DNA from: Bolinopsis microptera
Taxonomy: Eukaryota > Ctenophora > Tentaculata > Lobata > Bolinopsidae
Reading direction: 5' to 3'
Assembly: GCF_026151205.1 (NCBI RefSeq)
Contig: NC_087083.1
Location: 1,240,001 to 1,304,000, forward strand
DNA length: 64,000 bases
Position numbers and translations under genes: made by a program. The notes under the pieces are model-generated. The model was not told where the DNA came from. It did not search any database and saw only the letters and a program-made list of their open reading frames with translations. Positions within the stretch are counted from its first letter, which is position 1, and the number at the start of each line of letters is the position of its first letter. This document shows positions 37,201 to 53,904 of the stretch, in pieces.

Positions 37201-38231
37201 ATGTGACGTCACGATAATGTTACAATAACGTCATGTTGATGTTACAGTGATGTCACGTTAATGTTCAGTGACGTCACGTTGTTGTTACAGTGACGTGACA
37301 TTAGTGTTACAGTTAGTGTTACAGTAAATAACGGAGCCAAACCCAACAGGAAATAGGACTTGCCTCGCTAGGCGCCCCGGATGAGTGGATTGAGAAACTA
37401 GCGACCCTCTACTGGTTCACTATAGAGTTCGGGGTCTGCAAGGAGGAGGGAGCTCTCAAGGCGTATGGAGCAGGTAAAATTATGAGATTAGCAATTAGTT
37501 CATTAGTTAATTCACTGATTATCTATTTAACTTTAAGTAGTTGATTGGAGCGCTGTTTTTTGTTAGTTATGTAAATCCTAATAGCAATACTAATTATAAG
37601 CAATTAATGCTGCTTGATGAGCTTATATTTTTTGAAAGATTCATTGGTTCTACTTCTAATATTAATTATCTAGTTATATTTCTTAAGTAAACGTATCCAA
37701 ATGATTAATCAATTAAATTAATTTACAGGCTGCATCTCCTCAATCGAGGAGCTGGAGAATTGTATTTCCGACTCGTCCCAGAAATTGCCGTTCGAACCTG
37801 AGAACATTTGCACCACCAAGTATCCCATCACTACTATCCAACCTGTTTACTTCGTAGCCCCTTCCTTCGCTGAAGCTAAACGCAAAGTCAGGTATGTTGA
37901 GAGTGCCAGTTTTTGTGTTAGTTTCTGTAAGATTATTAGGCAGATAACAATTTAAAATAACTATACCCATCTATAAAATTATTCCTTGTCAGTTTTATTT
38001 AATAAAATCCAATCGCCCGATTAGTTATAATCAGCACTAATCAGCGCTAATTATCCGGTAATTCCCAGGGAGTTCTCTTCACAGATCCCACGACCCTTCA
38101 CGGTGCACTACAACCCTTACACGCAATCCGTTCAACTCATCAACAAACGAGCAAACTGCGTGAAAATGATAAGAGATCTGGCTAACGAAATGAAGACATT
38201 GGAAGACGCTGTTAGAAAACTGGAGGATTAG
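28294..38231 (+). CDS. PAH: Phenylalanine-4-hydroxylase (PAH), ten coding exons
   Basis: Iron- and tetrahydrobiopterin-dependent conversion of phenylalanine to tyrosine in the cytosol. Exons: 28294-28374, 28676-28791, 30975-31124, 31706-31804, 31997-32111, 32541-32758, 33061-33130, 37350-37473, 37729-37891, 38069-38231; phases agree throughout and give 432 residues (human about 452). N-terminal ACT regulatory domain (SVVFSIS near 7, LTHIESRP near 32); catalytic core with [42 protein letters not shown] (iron ligands H264 and H269) and TIEFG (E309), equivalent to human H285, H290, E330; C-terminal heptad helix for tetramerisation. [17 protein letters not shown] and GAPDE favour PAH over tryptophan or tyrosine hydroxylase. 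Several introns carry arrays that touch the splice sites. Confidence 0.96.
28377..28503. repeat. 21-bp minisatellite with CRE palindrome, 6 copies, starting at PAH exon 1 donor
   Basis: Unit AATGATGACGTCATTACAGA plus C; it starts at base +3 of PAH intron 1. Four units keep the palindrome TGACGTCA; further such sites follow at about 28625. Confidence 0.94.
28843..29946. mobile_element. 1.1-kb TIR element with 8-bp target duplication in PAH intron 2
   Basis: Perfect 10-bp terminal repeats TAGGCTATCC / GGATAGCCTA (similarity continues inward through TATCGG motifs), flanked by ATTAGTCA at 28835-28842 and 29947-29954. The 8-bp duplication fits hAT-type transposition. Both ends carry TTTTATCTAGATAAACAGAT in subterminal position. 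No transposase; the interior is mostly a 60-bp minisatellite. Confidence 0.9.
29048..29425. repeat. 60-bp minisatellite inside the TIR element, about 6 copies
   Basis: Unit includes TTCTCTTCAAAACAGTAGAC, GGTTTCCTTCTCCTGAGAAC and AGTAACGCACTAG. Period 60 keeps frames open on both strands; I do not regard the 20-residue periodic translation as a protein. Confidence 0.95.
30709..30814. repeat. 11-bp tandem repeat (TAGAGATAATT), about 9 copies
   Basis: Near-perfect array in PAH intron 2. Confidence 0.97.
31097..31560 (+). repeat. 84-95 bp tandem repeat that copies the PAH exon 3 end and its splice donor
   Basis: The last 28 bases of exon 3 (TGGACAGATTCGCTTCTCAG plus ATTCTCAG), its donor GTAAAA and the next 50-odd intron bases recur in tandem, starting near 31182, 31269, 31355, 31439 and 31534. 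Four intron copies keep AG|GTAAAATGGG (GT at about 31210, 31297, 31383, 31467); the last lacks the donor. Each unit has G-runs (GGGGGCGGGGG). Confidence 0.95.
31840..31930. repeat. 11-13 bp tandem repeat (CTTTAATTTAC) in PAH intron 4
   Basis: About seven imperfect AT-rich units beginning some 35 bases after the exon 4 donor. Confidence 0.85.
32104..32182 (+). repeat. 10-bp tandem repeat copying PAH exon 5 donor (AGGAAGGTTC)
   Basis: The exon 5 boundary AGGAAG|GTTCGTTC is followed by about six more AGGAAGGTTC / AAGAAGGTTC units, each with an AAG|GT dinucleotide. Confidence 0.93.
34130..35790 (-). mobile_element. RTE-like LINE relic in PAH intron 7
   Basis: 5'-truncated reverse transcriptase, antisense to PAH, ending just after the stop in a short tandem tail (GTCAAGTAAGTCAAG), a typical RTE-type 3' end. 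The 5' limit is not sharp; related frame seems to continue to about 35790. Confidence 0.8.
34174..35724 (-). pseudogene. RTE-like reverse transcriptase with one in-frame stop
   Basis: Reverse transcriptase of a non-LTR element. Motifs: [81 protein letters not shown] (catalytic DD) and GSETWTL/RMLR in the C-terminal part. At 34411-34413 an in-frame TAA follows RATMKI; the same frame continues with [20 protein letters not shown] to a stop at 34174. So it is one frame broken by a single nonsense change, not two genes. The endonuclease part is missing. GVLQGD in place of GVPQGS fits RTE-like or related clades. Confidence 0.88.
36480..36655. repeat. 22-bp minisatellite with CRE motif, about 8 copies
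   Basis: Unit TTAGTGTTACAATGACGTCA plus CG. Located in PAH intron 7. A diverged set of the same motifs is seen at 37200-37330, ending about 20 bases before the exon 8 acceptor. Confidence 0.95.
36670..37076. mobile_element. 0.4-kb inverted-repeat element in PAH intron 7
   Basis: Ends are inverted copies about 34 bp long, each made of a tandem pair of CGACATCTGTCCGACAG. Inside are two diverged direct copies of about 190 bp (ATATCTCAAATTTGGCACAT ... GTTTCAAGAAAATCGTA). No frame of note, no clear target duplication. Confidence 0.75.
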
Positions 38232-39370
38232 ACGTTTAGGTGGATTGTTACATCACGCGTGACTGTTTCGAGTCGTCATGGTGACGTCACGTGACTGTTT
38301 AGTGTTGCCATGACGTCACGATAGTGTTACGGAGACGGCATAAACACGTTTTGATGTGAACTGAACAGTCATATACACCACCAGTGAACTGTGACAGTTT
38401 TATTTTATATCAGCTGTTCGTTTGGAACCTGCTGCTGACGTCCGGGCGAGAATTTAAAAACACTTTTTGATCGGTAAAAAGCTTTTACTATTTATTTAAC
38501 CTCAGCTGCTATAACAGTATAAGTAGTACAACGGTATAAGTAGTATACTATTTAATTATTACCACTTAATAATTATATACTATGTTATAATTATAGGTAT
38601 ACATATTCAAGTGTTCCCAGATACATTTCAATCATTCTGAGCTAGATGTATTCTTAATAACAGGTCAGTGCACTATTAGAGGGTGAGATGAACAATTCAT
38701 TTTGTTTGGGGGCCAATTTCAGGTCCATTCCACCCCTATCTACAGACCTGTTAGTATTATCTATACCTTAGCATTATTTTTAGCTTGCAGGTTTATATTA
38801 TATGCAGCTGTATTTCCATGGACGCTATCTTAAGTGAACGTTCGCATTATTGAAGAGATATATATTATATAAAGTAAATTAGTCTTACTAGTTATAAGTT
38901 TAATTGGAACTTAATTGTTAATGATCTGTTAGTTACATAATAACCATAATTAATTAAAATTAGGTTTGTTACTTCATATTGCATATAAGTATAACAGTTA
39001 GGTTTAAATATTAAGTAAAATCATAGGAACAGTTATTGAATAGGTTGAACTAGAATCTAGAATCTAGTTGTTAATTTTATACGATGAAAAGTAAAAGTAA
39101 AACCACGTGATTTAAATCAGCTTATTTTCAGAATTAATAAGTTATCAATTATTAAATATTTTAGTGTGGATACAGTGACAATTTATTTTCGGCTTCAATT
39201 CTGGTTTGATTTTTTAAAGTCGCCATTTATCATGAAGAAACTTAAATTTTGACGAAGATGACTAGTTTTTGTCGTGAGAAAAAAATGCATGCAATTTACA
39301 TGAATATTATTCAGTGAACTGTGAACAGTGAAGCAACATATTTTCCAATTAGCGTCAAAATCTTAATGGG
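38232..39370. other. Downstream of PAH, no gene seen
   Basis: Starts with two more TGACGTCAC motifs (38280, 38313), then AT-rich sequence with no supported feature. Confidence 0.5.
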
Positions 39371-39374
39371 TGAT

Positions 39375-40145
39375 ACGATTGTCCATTGTTAATGGACAGG
39401 GACTAGCCCAGCGCGCTACTTCGTAGCACTTGCCTCGGGCCAGGCATTTCAAGAAGAAAGCAGCGCGCGCTACTTTGCAGAAATTTAGACGAGTAACATC
39501 CGTCAAGTGATACGATCGATTAACTGATAAGTAATACAGACATCAGTGCATTGGAAACATCTTAATCAAGCCCCTAAAGCATAAAACAAAACCAAAATTG
39601 CTATTCTGTAATTGTAATTGTCCATTGTTAATGGACTATCCCGGCGCGCGCTACTTCGTAGCACTTACCTTTTGTGAAGAAAGCAACCAAAGAAGACCAA
39701 TATTCTTGAACCACAATATCTTGCCCCAGAACAGCTCTTGACCTAGTACCTCTCATTTCAAATTGTAACCCAAACCTTCACCTAACCATGTGCTTTCGCG
39801 CCACTGCGGGCGCGCGCTACTGCAATTAGCGCAAGGGCTCTGGATAGAGTAAATTACCCAAACCCTACTGTGTACTGCCACTGGGGCAGCGGGCGCTTGT
39901 AACACGTTGTACAAGCGCCCGCTTGTAGACCTGCCGGTCGCATAGCCATGATATGGTCTACGCGTACTGCGTACTGACACGTTGTCATATGTCATACTTT
40001 GTATGACCTACCGCTCACGAGTGCAGTGCGCGGCCCCCTGTATATATTACTATATCGTAGAAACGCTACTTCATACTTAGTGAAACGACAATCAACAATG
40101 GGGATTGGGGGTCATGACGTGATACAAAACTATACAAAATGAGTA
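39375..40145. repeat. Cluster of CpG-rich dispersed modules
   Basis: Contains two copies of a unit with TCCATTGTTAATGGAC and GCGCGCTACTTCGTAGC (39380-39510, 39615-39690), also found at 47570-47690, followed by a TCATACTTTGTATGACC module (39985-40130) equal to those at 8.2 and 47.8 kb. Confidence 0.75.
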
Positions 40146-40221
40146 AAAACTTTAAATGTTTTTACAAATATCAAATATGATACTGATTACCAATTACTGA
40201 TCATAAATATTTGTCTTATCT

Positions 40222-40350
40222 GTAGGTTTGAGGTTTATAACCTACTGCCTACGCAAATGCAAAATGCGCGCCGAGGTGAACTCCAAACTCGTCGACAGTC
40301 TTGAATATTTGAGACAAATATTTAATATTTTAGTTTTACGAGCAACACCC
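40222..40350. repeat. Dispersed repeat, about 125 bp (AGGTTTATAACCTAC family)
   Basis: Begins with the palindrome GTAGGTTTGAGGTTTATAAC / CTAC and includes GCGCGCCGAG, CTCGTCGACAGTC, AATATTTGA and TTTTACGAGCAACACCCG. Related copies: 48143-48260, 48288-48380, 49865-49985, 60445-60550. Confidence 0.75.
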
Positions 40351-40635
40351 GTTCAATATTTATTTAATTCGGTAATTGTCATGTATGGTATGTTTGATGT
40401 TACCAAGTTAATGGTTGAAGTCCTGAGCTCAGAGCCGAGTCATCATAATTTGTAATTGCTAAAATGTAAAAGTATTAAATTAATTTTAGTCGTGTCGATG
40501 TATTTATTTAACTGTAAATGCTAATTAAATTCCGAATCACTCCATGATGCGTGACATATGTAATTTGTAATTTGTAATTATAACATAAATAAAATTTAAA
40601 AACACTTTTATGAAAAGTATGGCTAGTATTGGCAT

Positions 40636-40724
40636 ATTTACTGGGCCGCGCTCAGCCTGTCATTCCGCCGAATCTCTATTCGGCGGATGTTTGTAAACAT
40701 AATAGCCTGAGGTCCCCAGGTAAT
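40636..40724. repeat. Dispersed repeat with internal hairpin (CTGGGCCGCGCTCAGCC family)
   Basis: Has TTCCGCCGAATCTC/TATTCGGCGGA as a hairpin and ends TGAGGTCCCCAGGTAA. Short copy at 8985, inverted copy at 48845-48925. Confidence 0.75.
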
Positions 40725-41199
40725 GGCATATAGGCAAAAAAGTAACATAGTAGCATAATAAAGTAATTAACTGGGTAAATTTAACTGTGGCAATAAACTG
40801 ACTTATTTAATTGTATGTACAAGGTACACAATTTAGCCTTTTTGTTATTATTTATTTGAATAAATACTGAAGAACGAGTCATTTTATTATTTATTTTATT
40901 TATTTTAAACAATTAAGTTTTTATGTTTTAGTGTAAATTTATTCGCAAATTTATTCCAAATTCGCAAATTTATTCGCAAATGTATTTACAATAGTTTGTA
41001 TTTGATGGTTGAAGTAAGTAGACTTGTATTAACATTTTATAGCCAATAGCCAATAGCGCGTATATAAATATAGTAATCATGACACATGAAAATAGCTATA
41101 GATAATATATAGAACTGTATGAACGCCGCGCGTAAAATTAAACAAGCGCACAAATCTAGAATCGCATAAAATATTTTCAGCACTGGATAAAGAGCAAAT

Positions 41200-41240
41200 T
41201 TCTAGAATATTCGGTATACGTCACGGCTTGGACAGCCAAT
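41200..41240 (+). promoter_or_regulatory. Heat shock element and CCAAT box upstream of HSP90
   Basis: TTCTAGAATATTC at 41200-41212 is a perfect three-unit heat shock element (TTCnnGAAnnTTC). CCAAT lies at 41236-41240. Both are 100-140 bases upstream of the HSP90 ATG, the expected place for HSF control. No clear TATA box. Confidence 0.75.
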
Positions 41241-41324
41241 CAGCATCGAAAACAGCGCTCTATCAACGAAACGCGGCAACGTGCTCCTCAGTTTTTAGGT
41301 AATCGTTTAGCTTTGCTGTATTGA

Positions 41325-47026
<5,702 letters not shown>

Positions 47027-47564
47027 CTCTTCCTGAAGCAATGAACTGCAGAAAGATTCTTGACACCTTTTTTACGTCTCTTTCTATTTCCAGAAAATTT
47101 ATTTGTTTGTTTGATGTTCTGCCGATCGAAATCATATGTTCGCTGCTATTTGATATAGCGTTTAGCTAAATATGTTATTTATTTTATTACCCCATTTTTA
47201 TGACAGTCTTTCACTCTTGTCGAATATCCTAAATTGAATAGCACTCACCCTATTTTAAAAATTGGGAGTTCGAATTCTATTAATTCGACCGGCTTACCAA
47301 AGAAGAAAAATTGAGAAGTCGCCATTTCCAGCAGGCTAAAATAGATAATTATCAATTATTACACGTAAATTCTCACCACTCATATGTCATAAATGGAACC
47401 CAACGTTGTCTACTTTCAAGCACTAGTTATTATACAGGCAATGTTGGACGCCCGACTGCCAAAATGTACTGAACAGTCAAAACATGTGTAGCTCAGCTAG
47501 TTTCCAAAGAACAACCAACCCATGGGTGGCCGCCCAGATAATTAAAATGATTATTTGGACACGA

Positions 47565-48930
47565 TTATTGACCATTGTTAATGATCTGGCCCGGCGCGCG
47601 CTACTTCGTAGCTCTTGCCATCGTTTCGAGAAGAAAGCGGCGCGCGCTACTTCGAAGAAACTTAGACGAGTAACATCCGTCAAACACGATTATTGATGAC
47701 AACTGCGAAAATTCGTTGATTTATATCTGATCGGACTTAAAATTGTGGTCAAACATAACTAATTACCTGATCGCTACTTGTCATACGTTGTACATTGTAT
47801 GACCCGCCGCGCACTTCGTGCGCGGCTCCCCCTGTATCGTCGAATCTCTACAGGGAATAGTGAAGCGACAGTGGGGGTCACCACGTGATACAAATCGCTA
47901 CCACGTACGCTCACAAAGTCCGACTAGGTAATCAGTCTAGGGCTCGTGATTGAGTTCAATTTAACCTTTAACGGGTGATACTCTTAATATATATAAACTT
48001 AGACCGTCGACGAGTCCAACCCTGAACTCAGGGCGCGTCTTGGTACGGTAGGTTCTTCTTCTTCGTAGGGGACTGTGGTCAATATCACTAATGGTAAGAT
48101 CTTAGATCGTGGCCACTGTAAGGTACGGTTGACGGTAGGTTATAAACCTACAAAAGTTTTGTAGGTTTACAACCTACCAGTACGCGCGCCGAGTTGGACT
48201 CGTCGACGACGGTCCTGAATATTTGAAACAATTACAAATATTTTATGTTTTACGAGTATCACCCGTTAATTACAAGTATATTATTATTATAGGTTTATAA
48301 CTTATACCTGGACGCGCGCCGAGTTGGACTTGTCGACGGTATTTGAAACAAATATTTTACGAGTATCTGGTATCACCCGTTTTGACATATTATACGTTGC
48401 ATGCCACTTTTCGCGGGACTTCGCCGCTTCGACGCGCCGCGCGAACTAGCATTCTTGCTTCGCATTCTTGCTTCGCATTTTTGCTTCGCATCGTCGATCG
48501 TTGCTCTGCTTCGCAGATGGCAGAGCAACGATCTCGATGGGTTGACATCGTCAACCAACGCGGGACACGAAACATGTATCAACACGTCCGTTAACAGGTA
48601 TGTTATTGTTACTATACAGTTATACTTATATTTACAATTTAGTTATTATTAATATTATGAGTTGACAGCGATCGGGCACGCTGGTGGCCGCGCACTTCGT
48701 GCGCGGCGGGTCATACAACGTATGACAAGTGATACTCGTAAAATATTTGTTTCGTCGAGACCGTCGACAATTTGAAAAACTTAACTGAGGTAATAACAAA
48801 ACTAATACTACTACTAGTACTAAGAGTACTAAGAGCGTTTTGCTCTTGTTTAACTGGGGACCTCAGGAGCTATTATATTTATGTTTATAATCATAGAGAT
48901 TAGGCGGAATGACAGGCTGAGGTAGGTAGG
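47565..48930. repeat. Cluster of CpG-rich dispersed modules downstream of HSP90
   Basis: In order: GCGCGCTACTTCGTAGC unit (47570-47690), TCATACGTTG...GTGATACAA unit (47780-47895), two AGGTTTATAACCTAC units (48143-48260, 48288-48380), a CTTCGACGCGCCGCGC...GGTTGACATCGTCAACC unit (48415-48560), an inverted TCATACAACGTATGA unit (48690-48735) and an inverted GGGGACCTCAGG unit (48845-48925). The same modules make up the clusters at 8.2-9.4 and 39.4-40.7 kb. No genes. Confidence 0.8.
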
Positions 48931-50343
48931 TATGCAAAAATAAAATAATAAGATTAAAAAACTTTAGTATGTTTTGTTATAAGAGTAATAATTTTTTGTT
49001 ACTAAAACTGAACGTAGAAGTATAAATTAACTTTATTTCAAATAATAGAATTTAAAGTCCTCAAAAGTTAATATGCAGTAACGTCAACTATGAACTAGAA
49101 ATATTTGTATGATGAAGTTTGAGTGAGTCTATTTGTTAATAATAATATATAAAGTGAAATCATTCAGTTATTGTTAAGTTTACTTATTTAAGTCGAGAGA
49201 TTAATAACTTTAACATACCGATATAAGGTGATACAAACAATTGTATATCTTAGAAATATGAACCATGAACTCCTTGTAATAATTAAATTAGAGCCGGACC
49301 ATCATTCCATTCTTTTATGAATGTAGCTGAAATTGGTTTCTAAAATAAATGTTTTGACTGGCGTTCATGTTTCTCTTCAATCAAAATTCGTGTACAATGT
49401 ACAATCAACTTCAGTCTCAAGCCTTGGATTAACAATAACATTGTTATTAAACTTCCATCAAATCATTTTGAAGTTTGCTGGCGCGGATGAAGATCTTTTG
49501 TTCATGTTGTGAGATTCAAGTTCACTTTTTTTAGTCTTTGAGTTTGCCAAGCAGAGAGCACAGGATTTTGGTGAAACGAACGACTCATATGACCATGTCA
49601 TCATATCAGGGATCCCGATCCTGTAAAATATTTAATGAGTTAATGGTTGTACATTTCTAAATATTTAATCCTGATTTTTAACAGAAACTTATACACTGGA
49701 AAATCACTGCACTTCCCTTAATTGTATAATATGATCATTGATGATCTGCACAAACCGGATGGCAATATCAAATATATTATCAGACATCATTTGACAGGAA
49801 ATTGTGTGAACAGACATAATCAATTATTTTGAACGGACATGGGACATTAAAATGATTATACTTATAGGTTTATAACCTACGTACCAAATGCAAAACGCGC
49901 ACCGTTGGACTCGCGGTCGACGGTCTTTGTGCTTTGGAACAAATAATAAAATATTTTACGAGTATATATATCACCGTTAAATTTAATAAAATGAACGCTC
50001 GAGACATTCAAACGGGCTTTGTTATTGGATATATTTGGTAATATCTTTATTAATAATATATAAAATAACATGTATAAAATAATAGCACAAACTTTGAATT
50101 TACTTCTTTTGCTGAGCTTGTTTGTTTGTGGTTTGAGTATTGTAAAATCTCGTATGTGCTTGTCTCCACTCTGTTTACTTTCTGGGATTTAGCTTCATTA
50201 ATAATTAACAATCTTACGTCATGTGTTAATATCAAACATGAAACAATTTATTTTAGCGAAATGGAAACAGTTAAAATGAGAAAAGCACGAATACTCGTTT
50301 TTGAAACTTTATAATTATATGGTTACACTTACAAGTTATAGTT

Positions 50344-51019
50344 ATACCTTATCGGACCTTATTCGGACGGACATTACATGAACGGACATAATTATGAACG
50401 GACATTAATATGAACGCTCGAGGCATTCAAAACCATCAAAAATCCGAATTTTTTTCAATTTTTTGACTTTTTTAATTTCATCAAATGATTTTTAAATCCA
50501 TTTTTTATACAGTAAGTAAGAAAATGGAAAAGTAGTCATTAAGCAGTAAAAATGTTAAAATATGTGTACATGATCAGTGTCTAATATCACGTCATATCAT
50601 CTTCATCAAATGGGTTTTCGTGCATGAAATAGTCCATGCTTAAAGTTAAACAAGCATCAGTGATTACTAGCTTTATGGAATCCTTTTTTAACAAACTACC
50701 TGGCCGGTCCTGCAGTGCCATGATTTCGTTGACTTTTTCCGCCAAGTGACCCTTGAAAACATCATATACTAGTAGAGTCTTCTGTGCCTCCGGCAGACCA
50801 AGGAAAACCTTTCCGTCGTTAACTTACGGCACAATAAAGTTCTCATAGTTGTCATATTCTGGACAAAAAGTTCGAAATGGAAAAAGTTTTGAAAAAATTT
50901 CAACGGACTTTAACTTGGACGGACATTAATTGAACGGACTTTATTTTAACGGACATTAAGATGAACGCTAGGGCCTCCAGCGTTCAAGTAATGTCCGTCC
51001 AAATAAGGTCCGATAAGGA
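50344..51019. mobile_element. 676-bp TIR DNA element, filled site in copy 1
   Basis: Long inverted ends, CCTTATCGGACCTTATTCGG then ACGGACATTACATGAACG, and at the right CGTTCAAGTAATGTCCGTCC then AAATAAGGTCCGATAAGG. The equivalent place in copy 2 reads TTATAGTTTGCTTT without insertion, which suggests a 4-bp AGTT target duplication (50340-50343, 51020-51023). Internal ACGGACATTA motifs repeat near both ends. Confidence 0.88.
50578..50835 (-). pseudogene. DDE-type transposase fragment
   Basis: Minus-strand translation gives VNDGKVFLGLPEAQKTLLVY then DVFKGHLAEKVNEIMAL, which resembles the region around the second catalytic Asp of DDE_1 (pogo/Tigger-like) transposases (LL.YDVFKGH). The rest of the domain is missing, so this is a degraded internal remnant of the TIR element that holds it. 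Family placement is tentative. Confidence 0.55.
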
Positions 51020-51401
51020 AGTTTGCTTTATTATATCCAAAGCCCTTGCGCTTGCAGCCAGTAGTAGTAGCGGGCGCCCGAAGTGTGATAAAAGTAAGTG
51101 TGGTAAAAGTAAATTCTTTACCGCTCTTTTTTCGTCACAGTCGGAGCAGAGCCCACATTTTAGTATAGCCAAAACACCATTTTACTGCAGCGAGTGCAGG
51201 ATCTCTTCTCTGCAGAGTATACCTCAACCTGTAACAGTAACAGTATCAAACATGTGTTAGTGTTACTAGTGCAAAAAGCACAAAAAGCACGATTTTTACA
51301 TAAGTACTTAGTACTCTAGTTAAGTTTTTCAAACGGTAATTGGCACTATAACTAGCGTTAGCCATCACGTTTTAAGATTGTCGCAGAATAATCCCTTTTT
51401 G

Positions 51402-52040
51402 TATGTAGCACTCAACATCTTGGACCGTCACTAGTATGTGTATTAATAGCTCCTTCGTGTCGGTAGGTAATATAACACCCGAGTGATCTAATGAAATGTC
51501 ACGTTACACATCACGTTACCTAACCAGCTGACATTAAACTCGGTATTCTGAGCTCTCTCGGACGGGTCACGTGAAGTGCACGTGACGCATTAAATCATGT
51601 CTCTCTACTCTAAATGCATGTAAATGTAATCTACATCAGAATGGTTCGTTGGTCTGTCATTACGTTGTGACCTATTTCTTATTCTCAATCTCGTGTCTTT
51701 GTAAGCTTACACTAAACGGAAACCTGGCCTGCGATTTGTTAGCTTGTTTTAATCGACGCATCTTAATTGTTGACGAGACATTTATAACTTCTTGGCAGGT
51801 ACGTGGAAGATGTATTGTAAAGAGGTTTTCTGAAGTTATAAAACTCAGCTACATTCTGGCCTAGTTCTAATCATGAAATATTTATTAGAAGCGGGGTAGT
51901 AAGTAATGTGTTTCGTTTTGTTTCGTGTAACTTACTACATAATGTAAATATTACCAATGCAGATTTTAAACTACAGTTAAATCATAACACTAAACCTATG
52001 GAAGGCCGTCATAACTTCAGATACATCTGGTTATTGATTG
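51402..52040. other. Intergenic, no gene seen
   Basis: AT-rich. A few CACGTG motifs near 51565-51590. No supported feature. Confidence 0.45.
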
Positions 52041-52059
52041 TAAATGTTTTCAGTGACTG

Positions 52060-53290
52060 AATTTAAAGAAAATTTGAAAGACGATATTGAGAAGAAAACT
52101 ATTTCCTAATTCCTCTTGTGAAGACTGTATCCTACTCCAAGTTTTCAGGTTTGTGCATATTTTACAGTATTTGGTATTCAGACAACTCAATCTTTCTCCT
52201 ACAATTGTTTCTTGATCAGCCACGTAGCTAGCAATGAGGCAGGGAGGGTGTTAAATGTTTTTCACAAAGCTTACTTATGTATTTTAAGGCTATGTATGTG
52301 CCCAGAATGCCGGATAATGTGGCAAAATGCTTCAATTTTATCAAACATTTTCCCGAGGCTCAGTCCTCTAGCTGTCAGTCGGGACTCGCCTGCCTTGGCA
52401 GATAATCTTGGCTACGGAGCTGTTCTTGATTAGTTAATTACTTAATATCAGTTAATCAATTCCTCGATTTATTCGAAGGACATCTCCAGCACGCTATTTT
52501 TAAGCTGTAAGATAAAGAAACTCACGCGGAGTATATCAAATTTCAGTGATAAGAACTGAGAAGTACACGATCGAAACAACTTATTCGAGCAACTATACTT
52601 CCTAGCTGTAATCTATCTTGTGAAGACTATATCCTACCCCAGGTTATTGCAGGTTTGTGAATTAATGAATAAATGTTATACGGTATTTAGACAACTCAAT
52701 CTCTCATTCTATATAAGTTTTTGATTGATTGATTTGTTGATTTATTTGAGGGATATCTAAGTTAGTACCATCTTAGAATACGACAGCTCCAGCGACCAGC
52801 ACGCTATTTTTAAGCTGTAAGATAAAGAAACTCACGCGGAGTATATCAAATTTCAGTGATAAGAAGTACAGGATCAAAACAACTTATTCGAGCAACAACT
52901 TCCTAGCTGTAATCTATCTTGTGAAGACTATTATATATTATACTATAATATATCCTACCCCAGGTTATTGCAGGTTTGTGAACGTTTTATAGGATTTAAT
53001 TTAGACGATATAATATTCCTTCTGTGATCAATCATTATTAATTATCAATTACATGCCAAATTTCAGTTAACTAATTGCGATTAAATTACGGCACAGCTAA
53101 TGTTACATTATTATAAGCTATAACACTCTACTGCTACAGCTGCCATGAATGCGCCGCTTTAAAAGTATAAATATAAGAAAGTAACATGGAGTATATTTCA
53201 GGTTTCGGTTCAAAGAAATAGCGGATCAAACCAACTCATATTCCATCTTAACAGTCTCTAAATCTTATAGCTCTGAACATCAGGTACCAA
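52060..53290 (+). repeat. Tandem array of about 310-bp leader-like units upstream of the NERD-helicase gene
   Basis: Two close copies (about 52500-52720 and 52803-53035) share GCTGTAAGATAAAGAAACTC, ACGCGGAGTATATCAAATTT CAGTGATAAGAA, AACTTATTCGAGCAAC, TTGTGAAGACTATATCCTAC and GTTATTGCAGGTTTGTG. Diverged copies lie at about 52060-52180 and 53150-53290. Each has a TTTCAG acceptor-like and AG|GTTTGTG donor-like site about 110-140 bases apart, so each could be a non-coding exon. Confidence 0.7.
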
Positions 53291-53904
53291 AATAGAATGA
53301 TTCATTTATATAATTTTAATGATTGTTCAGGTGGGAAATAACTATCATTGAACCGCGATACTAAATTAATGATGAATCATGAAAGTAAACTAGTCTGAGA
53401 AAAAAATGATATGGAGAGTGGACTAAGAAATTTCAGATCTGAAAAGGCTATAACCGGGAAGCATTCAATTTAAAATTAACACAGAAATTGGGTACAATCC
53501 GACCGGCTATTAACTTGACTCATGAATGTTATGTAATTTTTGCAATATGTAAAGATAAAATTAGCATCTACATTCTACATGTAGAACTAGAAGCGCCACA
53601 ATTTTTGGGAAAAGGGGTTACAAAAGGGTGCATAATAAATATTGTTATTAATTTTTGGAATCAACACACTGCTTTATACAAAAATAATCGTCTCTTTTCA
53701 ACAAAGTAATAAACTCTTATTATTTGACGCTGCTCCTAATATATTATAATTCGAAAAGATCTGGCTTTTGACGCAACAGTTACAAATTTATATAACTACT
53801 GTTTTATAGGCCAGTAAGGAAACACACCACTGAAACAAACCTCGGACCCTCTATTCAATTCAAGGCACTAAACGCAAAACGACCACTGAACGACCACTGA
53901 ACAA

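Larger units (their letters stand above)
49024..51401. repeat. Segmental duplication copy 1
   Basis: Direct duplicate of 59624-61263 plus 63968-64000. Starts at AAATTAACTTTATTTCAAAT in both. Differences are small indels and substitutions plus the TIR element at 50344-51019, absent from copy 2. Copy 1 has an uninterrupted CATCA at 51363-51367 where copy 2 carries a LINE. Confidence 0.93.

Noticed and set aside
40228-40455. Short open frame (75 codons)
   Set aside because: Overlaps a dispersed repeat with other copies at 48.1, 49.9 and 60.4 kb; no domain.
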